DNA from: an uncultured Prevotella sp.
GTDB lineage: Bacteria; Bacteroidota; Bacteroidia; Bacteroidales; Bacteroidaceae
NCBI GenBank assembly: GCA_905235905.1
Contig: CAJONO010000147.1
Coordinates: 1 to 50,039, forward strand
Reading direction: 5' to 3'
Length of the DNA: 50,039 bases
The notes beneath the pieces were generated by a model. The model worked only from the letters and a program-made list of their open reading frames with translations. It made no database searches and was not told the DNA's origin. Below are positions 1-9,100 of the stretch, one piece after another; positions within the stretch are counted from its first letter, which is position 1, and each line of letters begins with the position of its first letter. Both the position numbers and the translations under genes were made by a program.

Positions 1-1359
1 CAGGAGTGGCTGCAATATCCCGTCATCCATATCGACCTGAGTGTCTGCAAGGGACAGGATTCGGCCAAGGCCCTTCAGGAAAGAATCCTTTTACAGCTGA
101 AGCCATATACCACGGTCTATGGTAAGGATGATGACGAGACAACCCCCGGCGGCATGCTCACAGGTCTTATCCGTCGGGCTTATGAGCAGACTGGCCTTCA
201 GGCAGTGGTCATCATCGACGAGTATGATGCCCCGTTGCTCGAAGTGCTTCATGAGGAAGAGAACCTGCCTCAGTTCCGCAGGGTGATGCAGGAATTCTAT
301 GTACCTCTGAAGGCCAGCGATCCCTACCTGCAGTTCTGCTTCATCACGGGCATCACGCGTCTGAGCCAGATGAATATCTTTTCCACGCTCAACAATCTGC
401 CCAACATCTCGTTGCGTCCAGACTTTTCGGCGATTTGCGGCATTGCCGAGGAAGAACTCTACACTGCCTTGCTGCCCGATATTGAGCAACTGGCCGTCCG
501 CTACGACTGCACGGCAGCGGATATGAAAGCCATGCTGAAAGCCCGCTACGACGGTTATCACTTCTCGGAAAAGTCGCCCGACATTTACAATCCGTACAGT
601 CTGTTCAGCGCCTTTGCCAACCGGCAGATAGCCAACTATTGGTTTGAGACGGGCACACCCACGTTCATCATTCAGATGATGCGCAAGTTCGGCTACGACA
701 TCACGTCTATGGACGACATCGAGTCTACCGACTATGCCATCAACCGTCCCACCGAGGCCATGACGACTATGGTACCCCTGCTCTATCAGAGCGGTTACCT
801 GACCATCAAGGATTACGACCCGGAGTCGTTCATCTATACACTCAGCATTCCGAACCGTGAGGTGCGGGTGGGGTATGCCGATGGCCTGCTGCCTGTCTAT
901 ACGGGGCTTGAAGGTGAAGACGTTCAGTCTGGCTTTGCCCTGAAGTTCTGGCGCGCCCTAAAGAAGAACGACCTCGACCTGGCGCTGCGCGAGATGCAGA
1001 GTTATATGGCAAGTATTCCCTATGTCGAGGGTTTCAAAAAGAAGCTGGAAGAAGCCGCTACAAAGGAGGGTTTCTACGAGTACACCTTCTACCTCATTTT
1101 CTCCATGCTCAACGTCTATGTACGTACGCAGGTGAAGTGTGCCGGAGGCCGCACCGACGTGGTGGTCTTCATGCCCGATACTACCTATGTTCTGGAGCTG
1201 AAGACTAACGATACCGCCCAGAAGGCCCTCGACCAGATAAACCAGAAAGGCTATGCCACTCCCTATCAGACCGATGGCCGCCGTGTCGTAAAGGCAGGCA
1301 TCTACTTCAATCCCGACACCCGCACTATCGACGACTGGGTCATAGAGAAAGATGTATAG
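1..1359 (+). CDS. AAA-ATPase-like / PD-(D/E)XK nuclease family protein, 5'-truncated by window
   Basis: The frame is open from base 1 and has no start here, so the N-terminus lies outside the window. The ORF track begins at an internal ATG (154), but residues before it read as normal protein (PVIHIDLS). The N-terminal part looks like the AAA-ATPase-like family, with a hydrophobic Walker-B-type strand VVIIDEYDAP. The C-terminal part has a PD-(D/E)XK-type core, GRTDVVV followed by YVLELK. This two-domain architecture is common and often multicopy in Bacteroidales. Its role is unknown; nucleic-acid cleavage or defence has been suggested only from the fold. The P-loop expected upstream is not visible. 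It is convergent with the minus-strand T9SS cargo operon, and a dispersed repeat starts 6 nt after its stop. Family assignment is fairly sure, function is not. Confidence 0.85.
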   Translation, partial: QEWLQYPVIHIDLSVCKGQDSAKALQERILLQLKPYTTVYGKDDDETTPGGMLTGLIRRAYEQTGLQAVVIIDEYDAPLLEVLHEEENLPQFRRVMQEFYVPLKASDPYLQFCFITGITRLSQMNIFSTLNNLPNISLRPDFSAICGIAEEELYTALLPDIEQLAVRYDCTAADMKAMLKARYDGYHFSEKSPDIYNPYSLFSAFANRQIANYWFETGTPTFIIQMMRKFGYDITSMDDIESTDYAINRPTEAMTTMVPLLYQSGYLTIKDYDPESFIYTLSIPNREVRVGYADGLLPVYTGLEGEDVQSGFALKFWRALKKNDLDLALREMQSYMASIPYVEGFKKKLEEAATKEGFYEYTFYLIFSMLNVYVRTQVKCAGGRTDVVVFMPDTTYVLELKTNDTAQKALDQINQKGYATPYQTDGRRVVKAGIYFNPDTRTIDDWVIEKDV

Positions 1360-1365
1360 GTTACT

Positions 1366-1563
1366 TATGAATATATATTCACTTTATGAATATCCTAAAC
1401 TATTGATTACCAGTGTGTTATAATTTGACTTAAATTGCGCTTCAATTCATGCTGAATTACACGACAATTTAAGTTTAATTGCATCGTAATTCAGCATGAA
1501 TTTCAAGCGTACTTCCGTAAAGTCCCAAAATGCATGATTATGCAAACAAAAAAAAGGGGAGGG
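1366..1563 (+). repeat. Dispersed ~195-bp element, copy 1, with four 22-bp palindromic units
   Basis: This non-coding stretch aligns along its length with 40346-40540 in the same orientation. Shared landmarks are TATGAATATATAT at the left, CCAGTGTGTTATAATT before the core, GATTATGCAAA and an A-run with GGGG at the right. The core is four 16-nt boxes at exact 22-nt spacing: TAATTTGACTTAAATT (1421), CAATTCATGCTGAATT (1443), CAATTTAAGTTTAATT (1465) and TAATTCAGCATGAATT (1487), separated by 6-nt linkers. Box 2 with its flank (AATTCATGCTGAATTAC) is the exact reverse complement of box 4 with its flank over 17 bp, and box 1 is largely complementary to box 3. No ORF or transposase is present. Function is unknown. 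Confidence 0.85.
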
Positions 1564-1571
1564 AAAGTTCA

Positions 1572-1612
1572 GAAATGCGGCATCATGCCATTGAGGTGTG
1601 GTGCCGCATTTC
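1572..1612. terminator. Hairpin between convergent genes, probable bidirectional terminator
   Basis: GAAATGCGGCA and TGCCGCATTTC form a perfect 11-bp stem with a 19-nt loop that can pair further. On the plus strand it is followed by TTTATT. On the minus strand a T8 run follows about 14 nt later. It lies between the convergent ends of the PD-(D/E)XK gene and the T9SS cargo operon, so it can serve either side; which one is not shown by the sequence. Confidence 0.6.
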
Positions 1613-1652
1613 TTTATTGTGCAGATGTGCCTGACGACTGGCAGTATTGACG

Positions 1653-3584
1653 CTAACGTGAGTTGGAATAGCAGACCTTTCTGATCGTGCCGTCGGCACG
1701 GCGCTCTATGTAGAGCCCGGACTTCATGTGCGAGGCGTCGACCCTTTTGCCGTCGAGCGTATAGAAGCATGAGGACTGCTGCCCCCTGTCGGCAAAGGGC
1801 TGCGAAATGCCCAGTTGAAGAGTCTCGCCAAGAGCCAGGCTGTTGGCATTGATCACGTCGACATCGAGCAGATTGCTGTCGGTCACGGCATCGACCTTCT
1901 TGGTGAGAAGGGCTACGACGTTGGTGTGGCGAACGTTCCAGTCGGCAGCGAGCGTGGTGGTATAGACAACGCTGTACTTCCCGTCTTCAGCTTGGATGGC
2001 ATCGCCAATGGGAGAGGTGACAAAGGTGCGGAGCACCTGGTTGTGCTGATACTTCTGATTGTAGGAGGAGCGCTGGGTCAGAGCATTGTATTCGGCCTGA
2101 CGACTCTGCACACTGTCCTCGGTGAGCATCAGCGTGAGTGCCAACTGGCCGTAGATGGCTTCGGCCTCGGGCAGCAGAAGACCGCTGGCCTCGATGGTGA
2201 GCTGGCGGGTGGCCTCTTCGTAAGAGGACTGCAGGGCAACAGTGGCAAACGCCGGCGAGTAGTAGTCCTGCATGAGCATTTCGCCGAGAATGTTGGATAT
2301 CATGTCGGTGGGCACGGCTGTCAGATAGTCGTTCATGTCGTAGGACACGTAGGCTTCGCCAGGGAAGTAGGAGCGGTTGATGGTGAACGTGGGCCATGTG
2401 TAGGCATAGAGTTCATGGAGGTAGGCGGCTGACGCGAGTGCCAGAGGGGTGCTTGGCCGGTGGACGTTGACCACGGTGAGGGCGTTGTTGGCACGGAGCA
2501 GCTGGGCGATAGACTTGTTGAGGAAGGGTACGTAGGGCGATGTCTGGTCGGTATATACCTCGAGGTAGACCTTGTCGCGACGAACCATGTCGTTGTAGAC
2601 GGCAAAGGTGGCTGTCACTGTGTCGTTCTTGGAACGGGCATCGAGTGGCTCGCCATTGACCTTGCTGATGCTGACGCTGAGCTGGTGGGTACCAACCGTG
2701 ATGTCAGCGGGTAGCAGGAAGGGGAATACTGATGTGTTGCTACGTCCGGAAGTCACCGTGTCGGCATGGCTGACTGCTATTGGCTGCTCATTGTCAAGAC
2801 GTGCTTCCAGCTCGTAGCTGAGAATGGAGTCGCGCCCAGCATTGGCATAGGTGACCATCACGTCGATGCTTTCGCCCGGTTGCTTGTACTTGAACCCAGC
2901 ATCGATGGCGGTGAGGTCGAGATCATGGCGCGGAAGCGATGACACGTCGACGATGAGCTGTACACAGAGGCAGCCGATATTACTCAGGGAATAGAGCCCC
3001 AAGCCACTGCCAAAGTTGCCGTATGCATAGAAACCACCGTCTACGTCTTCGCCATAGCCGCAAAGTCCACCCTTGTCGGCAGCTACCATCTCGGCAGTCT
3101 CGGTATAGTCAAAGCCAAAGAAGAGGGTTTCCGTGCCCTGTATCTCGTAGCCGTCACCATTGAAGAGCACGTTGTTCCATCCCTCATAGAGACGCTGCTT
3201 CTGCTCGATGACGGCTGTCAGGCTTTTGTCGACTGTATAAATAAAGGTACGCGCACGACCCAGCTCCATGCTGGCAGCTACGCGGATGCCCACCACCCGG
3301 CAGCCAGCGTAGGCCGACAGCATCTGAGGCGTGAGGATGGCTCCCAGCGAATAGGTGCCGGCGGTGCCGAAAGCAGCTCCGCCGACGGTGATACTGTCGC
3401 CAGGCACATAGCCCAACAGCCGCTGGTTGTCAGAGAGTCCTTGGACGCGCATAGCAGCGGCATTCGCTGTCTTCGTCGCAAGTATGCTACGCCCACTGAC
3501 TTCCACCTGCTTGTGGGTCTGTGCCTGCACCGCGGGCAGGAACACAGACATGAACAATAATGCTAAGATATTCTTTGTTTTCAT
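1653..3584 (-). CDS. Secreted Omp28-like protein with degenerate T9SS tail
   Basis: The 643-aa product starts with a clear signal peptide (MKTKNILALLFMSVF...VQAQ). Residues about 60-210 form a beta-rich module (GWNNVLFNG, FFGFDYTE), followed by an Ig-like CARDB-type module near 215-330 (HDLDLTAI, GESIDVMVTYANAG). A region at about 335-440 (KVYLEVYTDQTSPYVP, VVNVHRP, WPTFTINR) resembles the thioredoxin-like part of Omp28-family outer-membrane proteins, but no CxxC is present. The C-terminus (FYTLDGKRV...SGLYIERRADG) resembles a weakened T9SS sorting domain. It is the last gene of a three-gene minus-strand run, with its ATG 6 nt after the upstream stop. A surface-exposed or OMV-associated protein is likely. 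The Omp28 relation is tentative; export by T9SS is plausible but weaker than for the two upstream genes. Confidence 0.75.
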   Translation of the reverse strand: MKTKNILALLFMSVFLPAVQAQTHKQVEVSGRSILATKTANAAAMRVQGLSDNQRLLGYVPGDSITVGGAAFGTAGTYSLGAILTPQMLSAYAGCRVVGIRVAASMELGRARTFIYTVDKSLTAVIEQKQRLYEGWNNVLFNGDGYEIQGTETLFFGFDYTETAEMVAADKGGLCGYGEDVDGGFYAYGNFGSGLGLYSLSNIGCLCVQLIVDVSSLPRHDLDLTAIDAGFKYKQPGESIDVMVTYANAGRDSILSYELEARLDNEQPIAVSHADTVTSGRSNTSVFPFLLPADITVGTHQLSVSISKVNGEPLDARSKNDTVTATFAVYNDMVRRDKVYLEVYTDQTSPYVPFLNKSIAQLLRANNALTVVNVHRPSTPLALASAAYLHELYAYTWPTFTINRSYFPGEAYVSYDMNDYLTAVPTDMISNILGEMLMQDYYSPAFATVALQSSYEEATRQLTIEASGLLLPEAEAIYGQLALTLMLTEDSVQSRQAEYNALTQRSSYNQKYQHNQVLRTFVTSPIGDAIQAEDGKYSVVYTTTLAADWNVRHTNVVALLTKKVDAVTDSNLLDVDVINANSLALGETLQLGISQPFADRGQQSSCFYTLDGKRVDASHMKSGLYIERRADGTIRKVCYSNSR

Positions 3585-3590
3585 AAAACT

Positions 3591-6065
3591 CTATTTCTTG
3601 ATTTTCACAGTGAGGCCGTTCTGCCGTACCAGATAGACACCAGCTGGCAGATGATGAAGGCTGCTGCCCAGACAGATTCCCGACAAGCTATAGACCGTCA
3701 TTGGAGCAGAGGGGTCGAGGCGCATACGGCGGATGCCGGAAGACACGTTATAGGCATAGCTGACAACATCGGAGGCTCCGTTCTGGTAAATGGCCTTGAT
3801 GCCCACAACATGGGAACCTTCGGTCAGGGACGGAATTGTGAATACAGGCTGGCTGCTTTCCCCGATTTTCTCGCCGTCGAGCAAGATTTCAAAGCGAACG
3901 ACGTTACCATAGTCGATCAGTGCGCCTTGTCCATCCTTCGGGCCTACGGTGAAGTCGTCGATTTGGGTAAGGAAAGCATCGTACGATGTGTAATGGACGG
4001 CTAAGCGGACAGTCTCTCCGGCAAAGCTGGAAAGGTCGGTCTCGTAGAGCGTCCACATACCAGCGCTGACTGCGTCGACTTTACTGATAGCCGAAAAATC
4101 GGAAGGCTGGTCGCCACCGGTTGAGATGCAGAACTCTATCGATTCGGGGTACATGGCCTCATAGGCTTTGGCCTTCACGCTCAAGACATAGTTGTCGTGA
4201 ATGTCGAAGAGGGGCGAGATGAGCCACTTGTCGCTCTTTGCTTGCTGAGACGAGAAGAAGATGATGGTTTTCTGGCCAGTGGGAGCGGCAATGGCAGCAT
4301 CGGTGGGCAGCATGGCCGGCGACGTGTTCCATGGGTTGAAGACCATGGGAGGAATGGCTGTGGGCTTGGTGGCAGTGCCCGAGCCGGGGAAGGTCACAAT
4401 GTTCGTGATACCCCCCAAGGCAATAGGATAGACGGGTGTCTGGTCGGCATCGACCGTCGTCCACTGGCCGAAGGTGCCAGTGGCAAAATCGTCATAGTCC
4501 TCGAAGCTGTCGTAGAAACTGAGTTCCTGATTCCAGCGAAGCACATAGCTGCCGTCGTCGGCAGGTGTCAGAGTTATGTTGTAGGGGGCGAGGATATGAT
4601 CGCTGAGAACAATGTCGATAGTTGTATCGTTCTCGATGACGGCAGTCTGCTGGTAATAATCGAAAGCACCCTCGTCAACATGGAATAAGTATGTGCCCTT
4701 GGGCAGCGACAGAAACTCAGCCTCGCTATTGGCAACGGTCTGGTCGTAGACCTCGGATGTTGACATGTTGACCAAGGATAGTTTCTGACCGTCGGTCGTC
4801 AGCCGACTGTCAGCCGTAATATGGAACACGACATGAGCATAGGCGTCTGTGGGAACGTCGACTTGGACTGTTGTCACCTCGCTTTCGGCTTGCATATAGA
4901 CGGCCTGTACGCCGATGGTATGGGTGCCACCCTTCACGTGGGGAATGATGGTGCTATAGGCATCGGTTGTCTCTACCAATTCGCCATCGAGGAAAATCTG
5001 GAAGCGCTCGTTAGGATTGGCAGCCGACCGCTTGGCCATCCGTGCCGAAGAGCGCAGGCGTGACTCATATTGCCGCTGACCCACATAGACATCGTCGACC
5101 ATCAGCATGAAAGAGCCGTAGCGGTTGTAATGGCTGATATAGCGAATGGCAAACTTGATGGGCTGGCCGGCATAGGCAGAGAGGTCGTAGGAATACTTGT
5201 GCCAGCCACGGTAGTCGGCTGTCTCGTAGTTGTCGGGGTCTATACGCACGAAGTCGTCCTGTGTGGGCTGTGTGGTCTTGGTGGTTACATAGACCATGAA
5301 ACGCTCAGGAAACTGGTCGGCAGCCTTGCCCATAAACGACAGCACATTGTCGGTGCCGGGCGTGATGACAGGCGAGATGAGCCAGTCGTCGTTGGCATTG
5401 CCCGAATTGGTACGGGTGAAACCCACATACTGCTGTCCGCTGTAGGGGCGAAGAATGGGATAGTCGTACCACCAGACAGGGTCAACGGCAAGCGGATTGA
5501 TGATTTGGGCATACTGCATCACTCCACGGTTAGGGTAGGAGCCTACGAGTGGTGCCGCAGCTTCGTTGTCAGCATCGATGCCCGTCCATTCGCCGAAACT
5601 GACGGAGAAAGGACTATAGCTCTCGAAATCGTCGAACAGCACGGGTGCCTCAGTGTTCCACGACAAGGCAATGTCGTCGGTTCCTTCGTAGACGTTGTGG
5701 CTGACGGTGGCTGTCAGGGCGTAGGGCTTGCGCGTCTTCTCGCTAAGGGTCAGCGAAACCGTCTTCTCCGATTCCTCGGCCTCAACCTCAAAGTCGTAGG
5801 AAACGGTCGTAAAACCGTCGCGTTCGATGGAGAGGTTATGGTGCCCGGCATAGACGTTGAGCCGGCATGTGCCTTCTGCATCGAGCTTCAGTGTGCCGTA
5901 GCTCACCTGGTAGTCAGTCTGTTTCAGTACAAGCTCTTGTCCGGAAAGATTGTCGCCCTCGACCGATGTTACCTGAATAGTCAGTTTCTTGTCACGTACC
6001 TGCGCCCCTAATGGTAGCGAGACAAGCAACAGGAATACCAATGACAGAGATGTGGATAGTTTCAT
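3591..6065 (-). CDS. T9SS-exported surface protein with two cleaved-adhesin (choice-of-anchor J) modules
   Basis: The 824-aa product has a signal peptide ending LPLGAQ. A carboxypeptidase-regulatory/PEGA-type repeat follows at about 25-110 (GTCRLNVYAGHHNLSIERDG). A first cleaved-adhesin module spans about 140-330 (FDDFESY, WLISPVI, FAIRYISH, VDDVYVG). A second regulatory repeat lies near 415-490, and a second adhesin module at about 510-710 (YDSFEDYDDF, WLISPLF, LAVHYTSY, IDDFTVGP). Each module is followed by a short GxHxxGVxA-type Ig strand pair. The C-terminus (MTVYSLSGICLG...LPAGVYLVRQNG..KIKK) is a good type A T9SS sorting signal. The adhesin modules are the type found in Porphyromonas gingipain/haemagglutinins and bind host or glycan ligands in known cases. 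A strong hairpin lies just upstream, so its expression may be attenuated relative to the previous gene. Confidence 0.88.
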   Translation of the reverse strand: MKLSTSLSLVFLLLVSLPLGAQVRDKKLTIQVTSVEGDNLSGQELVLKQTDYQVSYGTLKLDAEGTCRLNVYAGHHNLSIERDGFTTVSYDFEVEAEESEKTVSLTLSEKTRKPYALTATVSHNVYEGTDDIALSWNTEAPVLFDDFESYSPFSVSFGEWTGIDADNEAAAPLVGSYPNRGVMQYAQIINPLAVDPVWWYDYPILRPYSGQQYVGFTRTNSGNANDDWLISPVITPGTDNVLSFMGKAADQFPERFMVYVTTKTTQPTQDDFVRIDPDNYETADYRGWHKYSYDLSAYAGQPIKFAIRYISHYNRYGSFMLMVDDVYVGQRQYESRLRSSARMAKRSAANPNERFQIFLDGELVETTDAYSTIIPHVKGGTHTIGVQAVYMQAESEVTTVQVDVPTDAYAHVVFHITADSRLTTDGQKLSLVNMSTSEVYDQTVANSEAEFLSLPKGTYLFHVDEGAFDYYQQTAVIENDTTIDIVLSDHILAPYNITLTPADDGSYVLRWNQELSFYDSFEDYDDFATGTFGQWTTVDADQTPVYPIALGGITNIVTFPGSGTATKPTAIPPMVFNPWNTSPAMLPTDAAIAAPTGQKTIIFFSSQQAKSDKWLISPLFDIHDNYVLSVKAKAYEAMYPESIEFCISTGGDQPSDFSAISKVDAVSAGMWTLYETDLSSFAGETVRLAVHYTSYDAFLTQIDDFTVGPKDGQGALIDYGNVVRFEILLDGEKIGESSQPVFTIPSLTEGSHVVGIKAIYQNGASDVVSYAYNVSSGIRRMRLDPSAPMTVYSLSGICLGSSLHHLPAGVYLVRQNGLTVKIKK

Positions 6066-6080
6066 TCTTCTTATTCATAA

Positions 6081-6130
6081 TAAAAGAGGTAATGAGTGGT
6101 GACATGGCCTGCCATGCACTCATTACCTCT
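6081..6130 (-). terminator. Strong intercistronic hairpin with U-tract between T9SS cargo genes
   Basis: AGAGGTAATGAGTG and CACTCATTACCTCT form a perfect 14-bp stem, and the loop contains a further CATGGC/GCCATG stem. On the minus strand the stem is followed by TTTTATT. It sits between the stop of the 1123-aa gene and the start of the 824-aa gene. It should terminate or attenuate transcription; no separate promoter for the downstream genes was recognised, so partial read-through is the likely arrangement. Confidence 0.85.
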
Positions 6131-6144
6131 CAGATTTTACGGGA

Positions 6145-9100
6145 TTACTTGTTGACCACGCGCAATGTCTTCACGTTCTGGCCATCGCTCACCTTCACTA
6201 CGTAGAGACCCTTTTCGAGTGAGCGCAGGGTCTTGGCTCCACGGCCACTGGCCACCTTCATGCCATTGACATTGTAGATGGTTAGCAATGCGTTCTCGCT
6301 GACCGATGCCTCGAGCGATTGGATGCCGGAAGGATCAGCCTCGCTGACATGGGTAAACGTGAAGTCGTCGAAGAATGCAAGCCAGTTGGCACTTACCGTT
6401 GTATGGCGCAATGCCACATAGATGTTCTTGCCGGCATAGGCCGAGAGGTCTACTGTGTAGTGGTTGTACTCGTTCTCCTTCAAGTAGGGCATCTCGGTGC
6501 TTGCCATGAGTGTCTTGAAGTCTTTTGTACTTGCATTGCCTGTCTCACTGACGAGCACTTCTACGCTATGCAGGTCGTTGTCGCCAATAAACACCGAGTT
6601 GACGGTGCCTAAGTTGCGGGCATAGAAGTCGAAGGTGGCATTGGCTGCAGGGCAGATGGGCTTGCTGATAAGCCAGTCGTCGGCAGCTGAGTTGTCGTTG
6701 GGAGCAGAGGCGGCAATTGTGTGATTGCCAGAGACGGCTGCAAGCATGGCAGTGTTGTTGTTGGTCACCTGTGTAAAGGCATAGCGTCCGCCATCGTTCT
6801 CTACCTCGGTCAGGTAATAGCCTAACGAGTAGTTGGCTTTCTTGTCAACGTCTATTTGTGTGAAGTCCTTCTTCCAGTCATAGTCAAGGTCGTTGGGTTC
6901 GAAGGCATAGTAGAGCACGTCCTTTTCCAGTCCTTCACCACTGACGGGGAAGGTTGCCTTGTAGCCACTCTCGAACTCGATGGTCATCTCATCCTCGACT
7001 TTCTTGGCCACATCGTTTGCATTGAACTGTAAGCTGAACTTCATGCCGCTGTTGGCATCAATCTCTGTACCTGCGGCAATTGAGCTTTGGAAGAGGTTTG
7101 TGGCGAAGGTGACACTCTTCACTTTCAAGGTGTTCTTGCCACGGTTGAGCATGGTGAACTGCTCGCCTGAATTAACTGCCTTTCCGTAGTTCACCTTGCC
7201 TGCAGCCCAGCCCTCTTGGTTGAAGGTCACGTAGTCGTCGATATTGCCGTTGATGACGATCTGGTCGAGCGAAGCGCCATTGTGGCGGCTGCTCAGGGCG
7301 TGGTTAATCCAACGGAACTGCACACGCTTGCCAGCATATTCGGTCAGGTCGACGCGCTCCTCATGCCAATACTTGGTCTCATTATCTTCGTTGTAGTTCT
7401 CAGACAGATAGGCAGCCTGCTTCCACTCACCGTCGCAGCCAATCTCGAAGACCACGTCGCTGCTGCCATTGCCGCCTGCTACGTTCTGCTTCTTGAGCAG
7501 ACCAGTATCGTCCTTGATGAGCGAGCGCGGATGCTCGTCGCCCCAGACGAACGAGATGCTCATGCCTTTGCCCTCGGCTGGTAGTGCAAACTCTGGCGAG
7601 AGCAATGTGGCGCTCTTGCCTGCGTTCATCCAGCCTGTATAGAGACACGTGCCCTCGAAGGCAAATAAGGAGTTGGGGCTCCAACGACGGTTCTCGTATT
7701 CGTTGTCGGTGGTGCTCAGCCAACCTGTAGGAACATCGTTCTTACACTCGTCGAAGTTCTCGGTATAGGGGAACTCCAATACCGATGCGTCTTTCTGAGT
7801 GGTGAAACGCCAGGTGCTGACCGATGTGGCATCGCCCTTGTCGTTATAGGCAACGACACGCCACTTGTAGGTGGTCTCGTAGTCGGCCTTGGCTATGGTA
7901 TAGGTCAGTTCAGAACCGACATTGACACCTTCTATGAGGTTGTTGACGCTGCTATTGCTACCCACATAGATTTTGTAGCCCTTGGCAAACTGGGCAGGTC
8001 CCCACTTCAGGACAATGTCTTGTGGATAGACCTCGGTAGCGTTGTTGGCAGGAGAAATGAGGGTGGCATTGCCTGGAACGCCGTCGGCTCCGTAGACGTA
8101 AGGAAGCAGCACACGGTCGAGTGTGAAGTTAGAGTGCTCGTATGCACCTTCGTCATCGCTTTCAATGGCAGGATAGTACCACCGCACATAGCTTTCGTCG
8201 CTGCCAATGCCCAAGTCGACCTCGGCGGTAAGCAATTGGTTCAGGCCACCTTCCCAGTCGCTCGTCCACTTGGTAGTCCAGGAGTCGCCACCGTCGTAAG
8301 ATACTTGCAATTCAATGTCGTACTCAGGAGCGGTTTCCCCATCATACTGATTATAATAGGTGAACATTACTTTTCCGCCATCGCTCAAGTCAAGACGGGG
8401 CGAACGCAGATAGCTTTCAGAGAAATCGCCGCTACAATAGGCGCTCTTGTCGCCCTCGATAGCGGTGGCAACAGCACTCCATCCTGTGTTCTTCCAACCG
8501 GCAGGGGGGAAGTAGGCATCGAAATTCTCGTAGGAATAGCCTTCGGGCAGCAGCTGCTTGCTGGCAGTAAAGGCAATCGTCACATCGCCGCCCGTGGTGT
8601 GAATTACGGCATTGCCACTGGCAACAGAGGTCATCGATGCTACATAGAAAAGCTGGAAATCGACCTCGTCGTAAGTCCTCAGATTCACCTCGTCGGCATT
8701 GAGCGTGGTGCCAAGTCCCTCTGGCAGTTCCATGCCCGTAATGGTCAGACCGTCTTTGCCTGTATTCGTAATCGTGATGATGTCACTATATAACTTCTCA
8801 CCGACATAAAGCTCCTTGAAGTCATAACGGTCGAGCGTAACAGATGCCACCGGCCCTGTAGCGGGTGTGAACTTCTTTACGCTGATGTCGTCGAGCCAGA
8901 CGATATTGGCAGAGGGAGCCATCATCTTATAGACAAAGGCCAGCTTCACCTTCGAACCTTTCCAGTCGCTCAAGTCGACCTTCGAGGTGTGCAAATCCCA
9001 TGTGTTGATGGGGAAAACGATGACACCACTCTGGCGCAGCATTTGCTCGTTCTGGATAGAGAACACGGTTTCGGCACCCTTTAGGTCATCATTCTCTACC

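Noticed and set aside
5070-6011. 313-aa plus-strand ORF
   Set aside because: Antisense shadow of the T9SS protein gene; composition is biased and it has no recognisable domain or start signal.
8020-8793. 257-aa plus-strand ORF
   Set aside because: Antisense shadow of the 1123-aa T9SS protein gene, with no family features.
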